Shown here piece by piece: positions 37,523 through 48,191 of a stretch of DNA of 64,000 bases. Made by a program: the position numbers and the translations under genes. The stretch is from assembly GCF_009827595.1 (NCBI RefSeq), contig NZ_WTYT01000003.1, positions 124,001-188,000 of the forward strand, read 5' to 3'. How positions within the stretch are numbered: position 1 is the first letter of the stretch; the number at the start of each line of letters is the position of its first letter. Origin of the DNA: Altericroceibacterium endophyticum (GTDB lineage Bacteria; Pseudomonadota; Alphaproteobacteria; Sphingomonadales; Sphingomonadaceae). Under the pieces are notes generated by a model. The model ran no database searches and was not told where the DNA came from. It saw only the letters and a program-made list of their open reading frames with translations.

Positions 37523-38467
37523 ATGAGCGGCAAGCAAATAGCAACCATTATAAAGCCCGATGCGCATGGGCTGGAGCGCGCGGTTGCCAGGCTGGAGCAG
37601 GGCGGGTTGGTCGCCGTGCCCACGGAAACGGTCTATGGTCTGGCGGCGCGCGCGGATAATGCGGCGGCGGTCGCAGGAATATATCGCGCGAAAGGCCGCC
37701 CTGATTTTAACCCGCTGATCACCCATATTCATTCGCTGGCTCAGGCGGAGCACTATGCGGTTCTGGATGAAAGAGCGCATTTGCTGGCGGAGCATTTCTG
37801 GCCCGGGCCGCTGACGATGGTGCTTCCCCGCCGGGAAGGAGCCGGCCTCGCTCCGGCGGTCATGGCAGGCCTGCCGACAATTGCTCTGCGCATGCCACGA
37901 CACCGGGTGATGCGTGCCCTGCTGAAAAGCGTTCCTTTCCCTCTGGCTGCACCATCTGCCAATCGCAGTGGCGGGGTCAGCCCGACCAGCGTGGACCATG
38001 TGGCGAATTCGCTCGGGAATGCGGTGGACATCATTCTTGATGGCGGCAGCTGTGAGGCCGGACTTGAATCGACGATCGTGGCGCTTCGGCCGGAGGGAGA
38101 ATGGAGCCTGCTCCGTCCGGGGCCGCTTGATCGCGCTCAATTGGCAAATTTGCTCGGCCGGGCGGAAATGACGGATAAAAGGGGGATCGAAGCCCCCGGC
38201 CAACTCGCCAGCCATTATGCACCGGGCAAGCCCGTACGTCTCAACGCGACTCATGCGAAGGATAATGAAGTGATGATCGGCTTTGGCCCGATCCCTGGGC
38301 GCTGGTCCTTATCCGAAGAAGGCGATTTGATGGAGGCCGCCTTTCGCCTCTATGACTGCTTGCATCTCGCTGCAGCGGCGGAGGAATCTGCCATCGCCAT
38401 CGCACCGCTTCCCGAAATTGGAATCGGGCAAGCTATCAATGATCGGTTACGCCGGGCTGCAGCCTGA
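37523..38467 (+). CDS. tsaC: L-threonylcarbamoyladenylate synthase (TsaC/Sua5)
   Basis: A 314-residue Sua5-type enzyme making threonylcarbamoyl-AMP from threonine, bicarbonate and ATP for t6A37 in tRNA. The YrdC domain carries PTETVYGL at 33-40, KGRP at 57-60, and APSANRSGGVSPTS. The C-terminal Sua5 domain (about 205-314) is present, so it is the long form. The ATG at 37523 is preferred to an in-frame GTG at 37514. Confidence 0.92.
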   Translation: MSGKQIATIIKPDAHGLERAVARLEQGGLVAVPTETVYGLAARADNAAAVAGIYRAKGRPDFNPLITHIHSLAQAEHYAVLDERAHLLAEHFWPGPLTMVLPRREGAGLAPAVMAGLPTIALRMPRHRVMRALLKSVPFPLAAPSANRSGGVSPTSVDHVANSLGNAVDIILDGGSCEAGLESTIVALRPEGEWSLLRPGPLDRAQLANLLGRAEMTDKRGIEAPGQLASHYAPGKPVRLNATHAKDNEVMIGFGPIPGRWSLSEEGDLMEAAFRLYDCLHLAAAAEESAIAIAPLPEIGIGQAINDRLRRAAA

Positions 38468-38508
38468 AATCATCGGCTGCGGCGTGGATGCCGCGATTCG
38501 GAATTCGG

Positions 38509-38856
38509 TCAGGATGACGGAGGGCTGTAACGGGTCAGGCTATCGCGTTCTGCCTGGGCTTGTTCGATGGACATTTCCAGGCGGGAGCGTTTCTCACAGG
38601 CTTTGTCTTTCCCGTCACGGCATTGCTTATCCGCCTTGCGCCAGCCATCATGGAGGTCGTCGAGCTTGTTATCGATCTTGCGCAGGGCCTTTCCGCGCTT
38701 TTCATCCGCTTCCGATTGGCTGGTAGTGGCAAGATCGACTGCTTTGGAGCCTATGCGGACCGGAGTTGTTGCCACATCCACCACCGTTTTGGCGAGGCAG
38801 CCCTGTAGGGTGACGGCACAGGCGATCAGCGAAATGACAGTTGTAAATCGGCGCAT
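38509..38856 (-). CDS. Putative lipoprotein of unknown function
   Basis: A protein of about 115 residues. The signal peptide MRRFTTVISLIACAVTLQGC ends in the lipobox LQGC, so the mature N-terminus should be a lipidated cysteine. The mature part is helical and charged (ADEKRGKALRKIDNKLDDLHDGW), with two cysteines at CRDGKDKAC, possibly a disulfide. I do not recognise the family. An in-frame start at 38889 would add 11 residues before the signal peptide. Confidence 0.7.
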   Translation of the reverse strand: MRRFTTVISLIACAVTLQGCLAKTVVDVATTPVRIGSKAVDLATTSQSEADEKRGKALRKIDNKLDDLHDGWRKADKQCRDGKDKACEKRSRLEMSIEQAQAERDSLTRYSPPSS

Positions 38857-38960
38857 CGGGGAGCCCCTTCTTCGCTGAGTGTGACGCAAACGCCTTGAAT
38901 TTCAATTCCTTTATGCGGCTTGTTGGCGGGGCTAGGTTAGAGAATCTCATGTCGCCCATG

Positions 38961-38992
38961 AAAAAGGCCGCCGATCCGAAGATCAACGGCCT
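38961..38992 (-). terminator. Rho-independent terminator of carD with UUCG tetraloop
   Basis: On the minus strand the RNA folds into a 12-bp stem (two G-U pairs) closed by a stable UUCG tetraloop, followed by five U residues. It lies 29 bases after the carD stop; a parS-like site fills most of the gap. Confidence 0.9.
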
Positions 38993-39007
38993 GTTTCACG
39001 TGAAACG
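38992..39007. other. parS-like site 5 (carD 3' region)
   Basis: TGTTTCACGTGAAACG matches the universal parS at 15 of 16 positions, making it the most canonical arm sequence in the window. It is about 4.4 kb right of parB, between the carD stop and its terminator. Confidence 0.9.
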
Positions 39008-39021
39008 TTTTACGCGCCCGA

Positions 39022-39558
39022 TCAGGCGGCGTCTTCCGCATTCTCGTAATATTGCGGTGCATGCTCTTTCAGCACGCTGAGGATTTTCTGCAAGGCGGAC
39101 AATTCATCCGTCTTTTCCATTGCCGCCAATTCACGCGCGAGACGGCTGGAGGCCGCTTCAAAAATTTGCCGTTCCGAATAGCTTTGTTCAGGCTGATCGT
39201 CGGGACGATAAAGGTCACGTGTGACTTCGGCGATGGACACCAGATCACCGGAGTTGATCTTGGCTTCATATTCCTGTGCGCGGCGGGACCACATGGTCCG
39301 TTTGACTTTGGGTTTGCCCTTGAGCGTATCCATCGCTTCTTTCAGCGTCTTGTCGCTGGAAAGTTTGCGCATACCGATGGATTCAACTTTGTTTACCGGA
39401 ACGCGCAAAGTCATGCGTTCCTTCTCAAAGCGGAGCACATAGAGATCGAGCTGCATTCCGGCGATTTCCTCGCTTTGCAGTTCGGTTACCCGACCGACGC
39501 CATGTTTGGGGTAAACGACATAATCACCGACATCGAAAGCGGGCTCATTCGCAGCCAT
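39022..39558 (-). CDS. cdnL: CarD/CdnL family transcription regulator
   Basis: A 178-residue RNA-polymerase-binding regulator. The N-terminal Tudor-like domain (FDVGDYVVYPKHGVGRVTELQ) contacts the beta subunit. The C-terminal helical domain, with TMWSRRAQEYEAKINSGDLVSIAEVTRDLY, contacts the upstream edge of the bubble and stabilises open complexes at rRNA promoters. CdnL is common and growth-supporting in alphaproteobacteria. It is followed by a parS-like site and a strong terminator. Confidence 0.92.
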   Translation of the reverse strand: MAANEPAFDVGDYVVYPKHGVGRVTELQSEEIAGMQLDLYVLRFEKERMTLRVPVNKVESIGMRKLSSDKTLKEAMDTLKGKPKVKRTMWSRRAQEYEAKINSGDLVSIAEVTRDLYRPDDQPEQSYSERQIFEAASSRLARELAAMEKTDELSALQKILSVLKEHAPQYYENAEDAA

Positions 39559-39793
39559 GTAAAATCCTTTCTCCGTGAAGGAGCCCTCAGAATTCCAAAA
39601 CCGGTTACGAGCCGCGCGATGAATCGGCGGCTGGTTGTACGGTTTTTAAAACTCTATAGAAGAGGGCCTGCCTTCCTGTTACCGGACTGCCGCGCGGGGG
39701 ATTAGGCGGCAGGTTCGCCTAATATAGTAGATTCGTACGAAAATTTCCAGTCCTGCGCGATTCATACGCAGGGGGTGCGCAAATCTTACGCAA

Positions 39794-40675
39794 TCACTCT
39801 GTTTGCAAGTTGTCGCTTTGCGCAATAACTGCATTCACTTCTGCCCCGAGAAGCAGGATATAGGCCGATAAATACAGCCATGTCAGCAACACTATTACCG
39901 CGCCCAGCGATCCATAGGTGGCGTTGTAATTGGCAAAATTGGCGACATAGGCTCCGAATCCGACCGTTGCGAGCAGCCATCCGACCGCAGTGATGAAGGC
40001 CCCGGGGGTCAACCACCGACGCTCCGATTCGCAGCGATCCGGACCATAGCGATAGAGAATCGTCGCTGCGCTGATTCCGACCAGCATCATCATGCTGTAG
40101 CTCACCGCTTTACCAAATCCGACGATCGATCCCGTCACATTCGGCAGGAGATCGGACAGAGATGCCAGAAGGGCGGTGCTGAGCAGCGCCAATCCTGCCA
40201 GCATCAGGGCGCCCATGGTCATCAGCAAGGCCATGGCATTCTGCTTCAGAAAGCCGCGTTCATCCTTGGTGTTATAGGCGATGTTCAAGGCGGTGATCAT
40301 CGCCCCGGCGCCTTTTCTGGCGCCAAACAGCGCTATGCCGAGCGATATCAGGAGGCCAACCCCCTGCTTATCTTTCGAGCTGCCAGCAATGGCTTCGATC
40401 TGCCGCGAAAGCAGGTCGGCAGATGATGCGGGCAAATGATCGGCAATCGCCTGCAGATGCAGGGCAACGGTCTCCTGCGGGACGACCAGTCCATAAAGGA
40501 GCGCTGCGGCACCGATCATCGGCACCATGGCAAGGAAGGCGTAAAAACCAACCCCCGCAGCAACGATGCCGATATTGTCTGCTCCGGCAGCCTTATAGCT
40601 GCGAATGAGCACATCCTTGGGATTGGCCCTGAGGGCGGCCCAGGGAGACGAGGCGTTGATCGATCTATTCGTCAC
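39794..40675 (-). CDS. YihY/BrkB-family inner membrane protein
   Basis: A 293-residue polytopic membrane protein with about six helices and the family segments GVGFYAFLAMVPMI, FGARKGAGAMITALNIAYNT and PGAFITAVGWLLATVGFGAYVANFANYNATYGSLGAVIVLL. The family is often miscalled RNase BN; its function is unknown. The ATG at 40675 is near the end of the fdxA transcript, 61 bases downstream of fdxA. Confidence 0.88.
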   Translation of the reverse strand: MTNRSINASSPWAALRANPKDVLIRSYKAAGADNIGIVAAGVGFYAFLAMVPMIGAAALLYGLVVPQETVALHLQAIADHLPASSADLLSRQIEAIAGSSKDKQGVGLLISLGIALFGARKGAGAMITALNIAYNTKDERGFLKQNAMALLMTMGALMLAGLALLSTALLASLSDLLPNVTGSIVGFGKAVSYSMMMLVGISAATILYRYGPDRCESERRWLTPGAFITAVGWLLATVGFGAYVANFANYNATYGSLGAVIVLLTWLYLSAYILLLGAEVNAVIAQSDNLQTE

Positions 40676-40680
40676 AAGAA

Positions 40681-40718
40681 TAATACTGCCGAGCGCCGTG
40701 AAAGTGCCCGGCAGTAAT
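40681..40718 (-). terminator. Terminator-like hairpin after fdxA
   Basis: On the minus strand, TTACTGCCG pairs with CGGCAGTAT around an inner GGCAC...GCT region, followed by TTATTCTT. The stem is interrupted, so termination may be partial, with read-through into the YihY-like gene. Confidence 0.6.
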
Positions 40719-40736
40719 TCGTATCAGACAATCTGA

Positions 40737-41075
40737 TTAATCGCCTTCGCCGGGTTCGGGCGAGAAGAACTTGTCAAACTTGCCTTCTTCGCCCTTATGC
40801 TCTTCGGCGTCTTCGGGCGGATCTTTACGTTCGGTAATATTGGGCCATTCAGCCGAATATTTGGTGTTCACTTCGAGCCACTTTTCGACGTCGCTTTCCG
40901 TATCCGGCAGAATCGCCTCGGCCGGGCATTCGGGTTCGCAAACGCCGCAGTCGATGCATTCTGAGGGATTGATGACGAGCATGTTCTCGCCCTCATAGAA
41001 GCAGTCGACCGGGCAGACCTCGACGCAGTCCGTATATTTACAACGGATGCACGCATCGGTGACGACATAGGTCAT
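40737..41075 (-). CDS. fdxA: Seven-iron ferredoxin FdxA
   Basis: A 112-residue ferredoxin. C9, C17 and C50 can hold a [3Fe-4S] cluster, and C21, C40, C43 and C46 a [4Fe-4S] cluster ([18 protein letters not shown] and [13 protein letters not shown]). The acidic C-terminal tail ([17 protein letters not shown]) is typical of alphaproteobacterial FdxA. It transfers electrons in the cytoplasm. It belongs to an order seen in many alphaproteobacteria: helicase, S4 protein, fdxA, with carD nearby. Confidence 0.93.
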   Translation of the reverse strand: MTYVVTDACIRCKYTDCVEVCPVDCFYEGENMLVINPSECIDCGVCEPECPAEAILPDTESDVEKWLEVNTKYSAEWPNITERKDPPEDAEEHKGEEGKFDKFFSPEPGEGD

Positions 41076-41093
41076 GGCTGCTCTTTCCTTTCA

Positions 41094-41384
41094 CTAAATA
41101 GGCGAATCGCCGCCTGCTATGGCGATTGCTCCGCCAGCGTCAAGCTCCTCATAGCATTGACGTACTTCTTCTTTCGGTCCGCGCCGGGTTGGCAGCGCAG
41201 AAATGCGTATCACGCAGACGCGATGCGCCAGTGGCAAGGTCAGCACATCACCGATTCGGATGGCCTCCTTGCGCTTGGTCACACGCTGGCCGTTACGGCG
41301 AATATGACCTTCCTCGATCCAGCGCTGAGCGGTTCCGCGCGTCCGGGCGAAGCGCAAAAACCACAGCAACCGATCGATCCGCAT
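41094..41384 (-). CDS. RNA-binding S4 domain protein (HslR-like)
   Basis: A 96-residue protein with an S4 domain at residues 1-60 (MRIDRLLWFLRFARTRGTAQRWIEEGHIRRNGQR). In E. coli the related HslR binds stalled 50S subunits carrying peptidyl-tRNA. It starts 6 bases after the helicase stop and is followed by fdxA after 18 bases, so the three are one operon. Confidence 0.85.
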   Translation of the reverse strand: MRIDRLLWFLRFARTRGTAQRWIEEGHIRRNGQRVTKRKEAIRIGDVLTLPLAHRVCVIRISALPTRRGPKEEVRQCYEELDAGGAIAIAGGDSPI

Positions 41385-41390
41385 CGGGCC

Positions 41391-44003
41391 TTAACGAACG
41401 AGATCCGCCAATGCGGCAAAAGCATTGCCTTCGCTCGGTTTGGCGGGCCGTTTATTGTCTTTCCGGGGCTGCACATCCTTGCGGGGCGGGCGCCAGCTCC
41501 AATTGATGGGGGCCGGTGGGCCAAAGGCATTGTCCGGCAATTGCCGCGGGAAACTGGCCTTGAATCCGGCATCGCGCATCAACCGCAGGTAATTTTCCTG
41601 ATGCAGTCCCATGCTGGTGGGCAGGGCAATGTCGATCTGAAAACTGCGCGGGTTTTTGGCGGATGCGCGCTGTTCATGCGCGGCGCGGAAGAGCTTTTCC
41701 GCCATATCGACCCGAATCAATTGTTTGCCCGCGCGGCGATAGCCAGCCGGGACATGTTTGCCGCCTTCGATTACGGCTTCCATCGCATCACGGACCGGGC
41801 GCCGGTCTGAACCAATGGCACGCAGCAATTGCCGCGGGGCGGGTTTGAGCAGCATTGGCACGAACACGTCGAGCGCACCGATGGTGACACCCAACTTGCG
41901 CAGGAAGGGGCGCTTTTCCTTGGGGATATGCGCCAGTCCGGCGGCTTCGCGTTGCACCACGCCGGCACGTCCTGCCAGCGTGAGGAGCAGGGCACGCACT
42001 TCCGATCCGGCTTCCGGGTCGAGCGCGGCCTGCTCAATCTTGCTCAACGGAGCGAGTGGAGCGAGTTTGCGCTCCAGCCATAAGTCGAGCGCTTCCTGCA
42101 GGCGCGTGCGATAGGCCGGATCAAGTGCGCTCAGATCCTTGGTCAGGGTCAGTCTTGGCTGGCTGGCATTCTTGCCGGCTTCCAGTTCGGCAATCACTTC
42201 TTCACCGCGCCATACTTTGCCCCTGGCAATAGCCAGATCGCCGAATTCACTATCGATCAGGGCATGTGCCCGTTCGGCCAGCAACTGCGGCATATGTTTC
42301 TCCGCTGCTGCAAGCATCAGGCGCTTGTCCTCCTGATCGGCCGCGGCATCCACCACGAAACGGAATCCCTCGAGATGGCCGATCTTCTGATCTTCCACCG
42401 TGACTGTGCCATCGTCGCCAAGCGCGACACGCAATAGATTTGCATCTTTACCCATAGTCTTCATCAATACGGCAGTTCGGCGATTTACGAAACGCTCTGT
42501 CAGTTTGCCGTGCAAAGCGTCGGAAAGCCGGGCCTCCACGCCCCTTGCACGGGCGGCCATTTCATCGCGGGCAAGCACCCAGTCGGGACGCTGACAGATA
42601 TAGGCCCAACTGCGAATCGCGGCGATTCGCCCCTGCAATGTGTCGATATCCCCTTCGGTCCGGTCCAGTTCGGCGATCCGCGCGGCGACAAAGTCGGCGC
42701 CGATATAGCCCTCTCGCAAATCCTGCCACAGGCGGCTGACAAAACGGCTATGCATGTCAGCGCCTTGCTGACGAAAATCGGGCAGCTGACAGGTTTCCCA
42801 AAACCGGCGGACCAGACCCAAACCTCTGACGCTATCGGCAATGTCGGGATCTTCCGCCAGGCGTTTGAGCACGGCGAGATCGATCGCCTCGGGCGCAGCG
42901 GTCAATTGTTCCACCTCAGGCCGGGATTCAAGATCACCGATGAGCACGGACAGTCTGTCAAAACGCGGCTCAGCCTCTCGCCAGTACAGTTTGGTCAGCG
43001 GGGCGAAGCGGTGCTCTTCGATGGCATAGATTTCTTCTTCATCGAATTCCACCGGGCCGCCGCGCCTGCCACCGGCGAGTGTCCCGAATGTGCCATCCCG
43101 CTGATGCCGTCCGGCGCGCCCGGCAATCTGCGCCATTTCGGCAGGATTCAAGCGGCGGCGGCGAACCCCGTCATATTTGGTCAGACTCGCAAAGGCGACA
43201 TGGGTAACGTCGAGGTTAAGTCCCATGCCGATGGCATCGGTGGCGACGATGTAATCCACCTCTCCCGATTGGAAGAGTTCGACCTGCCGATTGCGTGTCT
43301 CCGGACTCAGCGCGCCCATGACAACGGCAGCGCCGCCGCGGAAACGGCGCAGCATTTCGGCAACGGAATAAACCTGCTCCATCGAAAAGGCGACGATCGC
43401 GGAGCGCGGCGGAAGGCGGGACAATTTCGCCGACCCGGCATGGCTCAGCGTCGAAAAGCGCGGCCGTTCGATGATTTCGGCCTTGGGCAGCAATGACCGC
43501 ACCAATGGTTCCAGCGTGGCGGAGCCCAGCAGCATCGTCTCTTCCCGGCCGCGGGCATTGAGCAGCCGGTCGGTGAAGATATGGCCGCGCTCCCGATCAG
43601 CGGAAAGCTGGGCTTCATCCAGAGCGACGAAGGCACGTCCCCCGCCATCGCGCGGCATGGCCTCGGCCGTGCACAGCAGATAGCTTGCGCCGGGCGGCTC
43701 TATCCGTTCTTCGCCGGTGATCAGGGCAACCTGTTTGTCCCCCTTGATCGCGCGAACCCGGTCATACACTTCGCGCGCCAACAATCGCAGCGGGAAGCCC
43801 ATGGCTCCGCTCGAATGGGCGCACATCCTCTCGATGGCGAGATGGGTCTTGCCGGTATTGGTCGGGCCTAGCACCGCCCGTATCCGGCTGTCGGAGGCCG
43901 CAGCAATCACAGTGGGGCCATAGTGACGCCCAAAAGCCGTTGCCGCAAGCAGGTTCCGCCATGCTGCATCATTCGCCGCCAGGAAGGGGCGGTTTGCCCC
44001 CAT
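41391..44003 (-). CDS. Suv3-like DExH-box helicase
   Basis: An 870-residue superfamily 2 helicase. Motif I GPTNTGKT is at 46-53, motif II DEAQ at 129-132, and motif VI is QIAGRAGRHQRDGTFG near 290. The middle carries the Suv3 C-terminal domains. The basic low-complexity tail (KDVQPRKDNKRPAKP) may bind RNA. In mitochondria Suv3 is the RNA degradosome helicase; in bacteria the role is less clear, though RNA unwinding in decay or rRNA processing is likely. It is co-transcribed with the S4 RNA-binding protein, which supports an RNA role. Confidence 0.9.
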   Translation of the reverse strand: MGANRPFLAANDAAWRNLLAATAFGRHYGPTVIAAASDSRIRAVLGPTNTGKTHLAIERMCAHSSGAMGFPLRLLAREVYDRVRAIKGDKQVALITGEERIEPPGASYLLCTAEAMPRDGGGRAFVALDEAQLSADRERGHIFTDRLLNARGREETMLLGSATLEPLVRSLLPKAEIIERPRFSTLSHAGSAKLSRLPPRSAIVAFSMEQVYSVAEMLRRFRGGAAVVMGALSPETRNRQVELFQSGEVDYIVATDAIGMGLNLDVTHVAFASLTKYDGVRRRRLNPAEMAQIAGRAGRHQRDGTFGTLAGGRRGGPVEFDEEEIYAIEEHRFAPLTKLYWREAEPRFDRLSVLIGDLESRPEVEQLTAAPEAIDLAVLKRLAEDPDIADSVRGLGLVRRFWETCQLPDFRQQGADMHSRFVSRLWQDLREGYIGADFVAARIAELDRTEGDIDTLQGRIAAIRSWAYICQRPDWVLARDEMAARARGVEARLSDALHGKLTERFVNRRTAVLMKTMGKDANLLRVALGDDGTVTVEDQKIGHLEGFRFVVDAAADQEDKRLMLAAAEKHMPQLLAERAHALIDSEFGDLAIARGKVWRGEEVIAELEAGKNASQPRLTLTKDLSALDPAYRTRLQEALDLWLERKLAPLAPLSKIEQAALDPEAGSEVRALLLTLAGRAGVVQREAAGLAHIPKEKRPFLRKLGVTIGALDVFVPMLLKPAPRQLLRAIGSDRRPVRDAMEAVIEGGKHVPAGYRRAGKQLIRVDMAEKLFRAAHEQRASAKNPRSFQIDIALPTSMGLHQENYLRLMRDAGFKASFPRQLPDNAFGPPAPINWSWRPPRKDVQPRKDNKRPAKPSEGNAFAALADLVR

Positions 44004-44082
44004 TTACCCCGCTTTTACTTTATAAGTGCAGAGAAATTGGGCATTTTCAAAATGCGTATGATTGCGCGGCGGAGGGTTTACG

Positions 44083-45693
44083 ATGATCGGCGATGGCAGC
44101 GGGGAGAAAGGGGCAGAAACCCCGAACGGCTCCATCACGAAAAAACGCACCGCGCAGCTGAGCCATGATCAGATTGTGCCGGGTGGCAGCACCGGATTGA
44201 CCGGGCTGGCGCAGTGGCGCGCGCAATATGAGCGTTGGAGAACGAAAGTCTCGGCGCGCCTGTCGGCACTGGATCTGGCGCCCGACCTGGCGCGGGATAT
44301 CGGCTCGGCCCGCTGGCTGCGCGGGATGGCCACGCTGATCGGTCTTTCTGCGGTGGCCATTGCGATGTTCCCCGGTTTTTCCTCGGTCGAGGCCGCCCCG
44401 GCCATGCGGATTGACGGGGCCGCGCGTGACGAGTTTCGCAGCCATATGATCATGCCGCTGGCGCTGGGCGCGGATAGTGGCCGCCATATGGGCGCAACCG
44501 CCATTGTCACCCCGCTCGCGCGGGCGCCTGAACGCCCGCAGATCGAAGTAATGGCGACGCTGGCCAAGGGGGACAGTTTCAGCCGGATGCTTCGCAGAGC
44601 GGGCGTTAGCGGCAGTGAGGCCGACCATCTGACTCAGCTGATTGCCGATCAGATAGATTTGCAGGATCTGAAACCCGGTACTCAGGTGGATCTGACGCTG
44701 GGGCGGCGCACCACGCAGGACGCACCACGCCCGCTGACCGAAATGCACTTTCGGGCACGGTTCGACCTGGAAATGGCGGCTCAGCGGCAAAATGGCAGGC
44801 TGGTGATCACGCCCCGGACGATCAAGGTCGATTCCACCCCGCTGCGAATTCGCGGCACGGTTGGCCCCAGCCTTTACCGTTCTGCAAGAGAAGCAGGAGC
44901 GCCTCCGCGCGCGGTGCAGCAATATTTGCGTACTCTGGGCGGGGACGTGAATCTTGACCGGGATGTAGATGCCCGTGACGAATTCGATCTGATCGTTGAT
45001 TACAAACGCGCTGAAACAGGCGATGTGGAAATGGGCGACCTGCTTTATGCCGCGCTGCTGCGCGATGGTCAGCCAGTGAAGCAATTGATGCGCTGGGGCG
45101 ATGAGGGGAAGTTTTATCAACCCTCTGGCCTTGGTGAACAGCGTGATGGATTGATGGCGCCGGTGCCGGGGCGGATCACGTCACGCTATGGCATGCGGCG
45201 GCACCCCATTCTGGGGTATAAGCGCATGCATCGCGGGCTGGATTTCAAAGCCAGCTATGGCACGCCGATTTATGCGGCGAGCGATGGAACGGTCCAATAT
45301 GCCGGGCGGCATGGCGGCCACGGCAATTATGTGAAGATCGCGCATGGCGGCGGATTGGCCACGGGGTATGCGCATATGAGCCGGATTGCGGCACGCCGCG
45401 GGGCCCATGTAAAACGCGGCCAGATCATCGGATATGTCGGCTCTACCGGCCTATCGACCGGGCCGCATCTGCATTACGAAATGTATCGCAATGGCACTAC
45501 GATCAATCCGGCCTCGGTTAATTTCGTGACGCGCGACCGGATTTCGGGGCGTGAACTGGCGAATTTCCGTGATCGCATGTCCCGCCTGACCAAGGTTGAG
45601 GCCGGGGCTGCGCTGGAAGTGCTGAAGCCAGCTGAAGAGGCGCAGCCAGAGCGCGAGATCGACAAGGTCAACGGGCCGCGCAAAGTGGGGTGA
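44083..45693 (+). CDS. M23-family metallopeptidase
   Basis: A 536-residue membrane-anchored LytM/M23 peptidase. A transmembrane helix at about 85-105 (LRGMATLIGLSAVAIAMFPGF) follows a cytoplasmic N-terminus, and an OapA/LysM-like region follows it. The C-terminal M23 domain (about 360-480) has GLDFKASYGTPIY, YAHMS and GPHLHYEMYRNG, the Zn ligands. It may cleave peptidoglycan cross-bridges or activate amidases. The ATG at 44083 follows a GGAGG ribosome-binding site; an in-frame TTG at 44062 is rejected. Confidence 0.88.
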   Translation: MIGDGSGEKGAETPNGSITKKRTAQLSHDQIVPGGSTGLTGLAQWRAQYERWRTKVSARLSALDLAPDLARDIGSARWLRGMATLIGLSAVAIAMFPGFSSVEAAPAMRIDGAARDEFRSHMIMPLALGADSGRHMGATAIVTPLARAPERPQIEVMATLAKGDSFSRMLRRAGVSGSEADHLTQLIADQIDLQDLKPGTQVDLTLGRRTTQDAPRPLTEMHFRARFDLEMAAQRQNGRLVITPRTIKVDSTPLRIRGTVGPSLYRSAREAGAPPRAVQQYLRTLGGDVNLDRDVDARDEFDLIVDYKRAETGDVEMGDLLYAALLRDGQPVKQLMRWGDEGKFYQPSGLGEQRDGLMAPVPGRITSRYGMRRHPILGYKRMHRGLDFKASYGTPIYAASDGTVQYAGRHGGHGNYVKIAHGGGLATGYAHMSRIAARRGAHVKRGQIIGYVGSTGLSTGPHLHYEMYRNGTTINPASVNFVTRDRISGRELANFRDRMSRLTKVEAGAALEVLKPAEEAQPEREIDKVNGPRKVG

Positions 45694-47322
<1,629 letters not shown>

Positions 47323-47326
<4 letters not shown>

Positions 47327-47889
47327 CCCGCCATCCCGGGGCCTTGATCCTGCCTTTTGAAGACAAGGTGCCGCAAATTCATGATAGCGCCTTCATCGCG
47401 CCGGGTGCGCGGATTATCGGCGATGTGACCATCGGCCCCGACGCATCGGTCTGGTATAATTGCGTACTGCGCGGCGATATTCACCGGATCGAAGTGGGCG
47501 CGCGCAGCAATGTGCAGGATGGAACCGTGATCCATGTGGAGGGGCCGCGCCCGGACACAGAGGGCAATCCCACCATTATCGGCGATGATTGCGTGATCGG
47601 CCATATGGCCACCGCCCATGGCTGCGTGCTGGAGGATCACGCCTTCCTCGGCATGGGGGCCATTGCAATGGATGGCGCGCGGATTGGCCGCCATGCAATG
47701 CTGGCCGCAGGGGCCTTGCTGTCCCCCGGCAAGGTGATTCCGGAGCGCGAGATCTGGGCCGGACGTCCGGCGAAATTCATGCGCACCTTGTCAGAAGAAC
47801 AGGCCACCAAGGTAGCGTTTCAAAGTGTGCGCTATGTGGAACTGGCCCGGCGGCACAAGGCGGCGCTTCGTGGCGAAACCGAAGCCTGA
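47323..47889 (+). CDS. Gamma-class carbonic anhydrase family protein
   Basis: A 188-residue left-handed beta-helix protein with hexapeptide repeats (IIGDVTIGPDASVWYN). The three conserved histidines are in VIHVEG and IGHMATAHGC, ligands for Zn or Fe in gamma carbonic anhydrases. Activity is not guaranteed; many members have acyltransferase-like or assembly roles. The ATG overlaps the GNAT stop. Confidence 0.85.
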
Positions 47890-48148
47890 TTTCCCACCCG
47901 CTGCGGATATCCTCGCTCAATGTGACGGGGAGGGGCGGCTGGCTGTGCGGGTGACTCCGGGGGCCCGCAGCGAGAGTATCAGCATTGCGGGGCAAGGAAT
48001 TACCCTCAAAACCCGCGCCAAGCCGAAGGATGGGGAGGCCAATGACGCGGTCATTGCCATGCTGGCCAAAGCGCTGCGCCTTGCCCCTTCGCGGATCACG
48101 CTGGTGCGGGGGGACACTTCGCGCGAGAAAATGGTGCAGATTCACTAA
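47870..48148 (+). CDS. DUF167 (YggU) family protein
   Basis: A 92-residue protein of the small DUF167/UPF0235 family (LAVRVTPGARSESIS, LKTRAKPKDGEANDAVIAMLAKAL, ITLVRGDTSREKMVQI). Function unknown. I start at the GTG at 47870, 20 bases inside the end of the carbonic anhydrase gene; the frame is open further back to 47825. It is probably the last gene of the hemB operon. Confidence 0.85.
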   Translation: MAKPKPDFPPAADILAQCDGEGRLAVRVTPGARSESISIAGQGITLKTRAKPKDGEANDAVIAMLAKALRLAPSRITLVRGDTSREKMVQIH

Positions 48149-48191
48149 GGCGCAGATCCGGCGGAGTGATGGGGCAGAATGAAAATCCGCC

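Noticed and set aside
41157-41810. A 217-codon plus-strand open frame across the S4/helicase junction
   Set aside because: Antisense to two recognised genes and to their intergenic gap; no signature.
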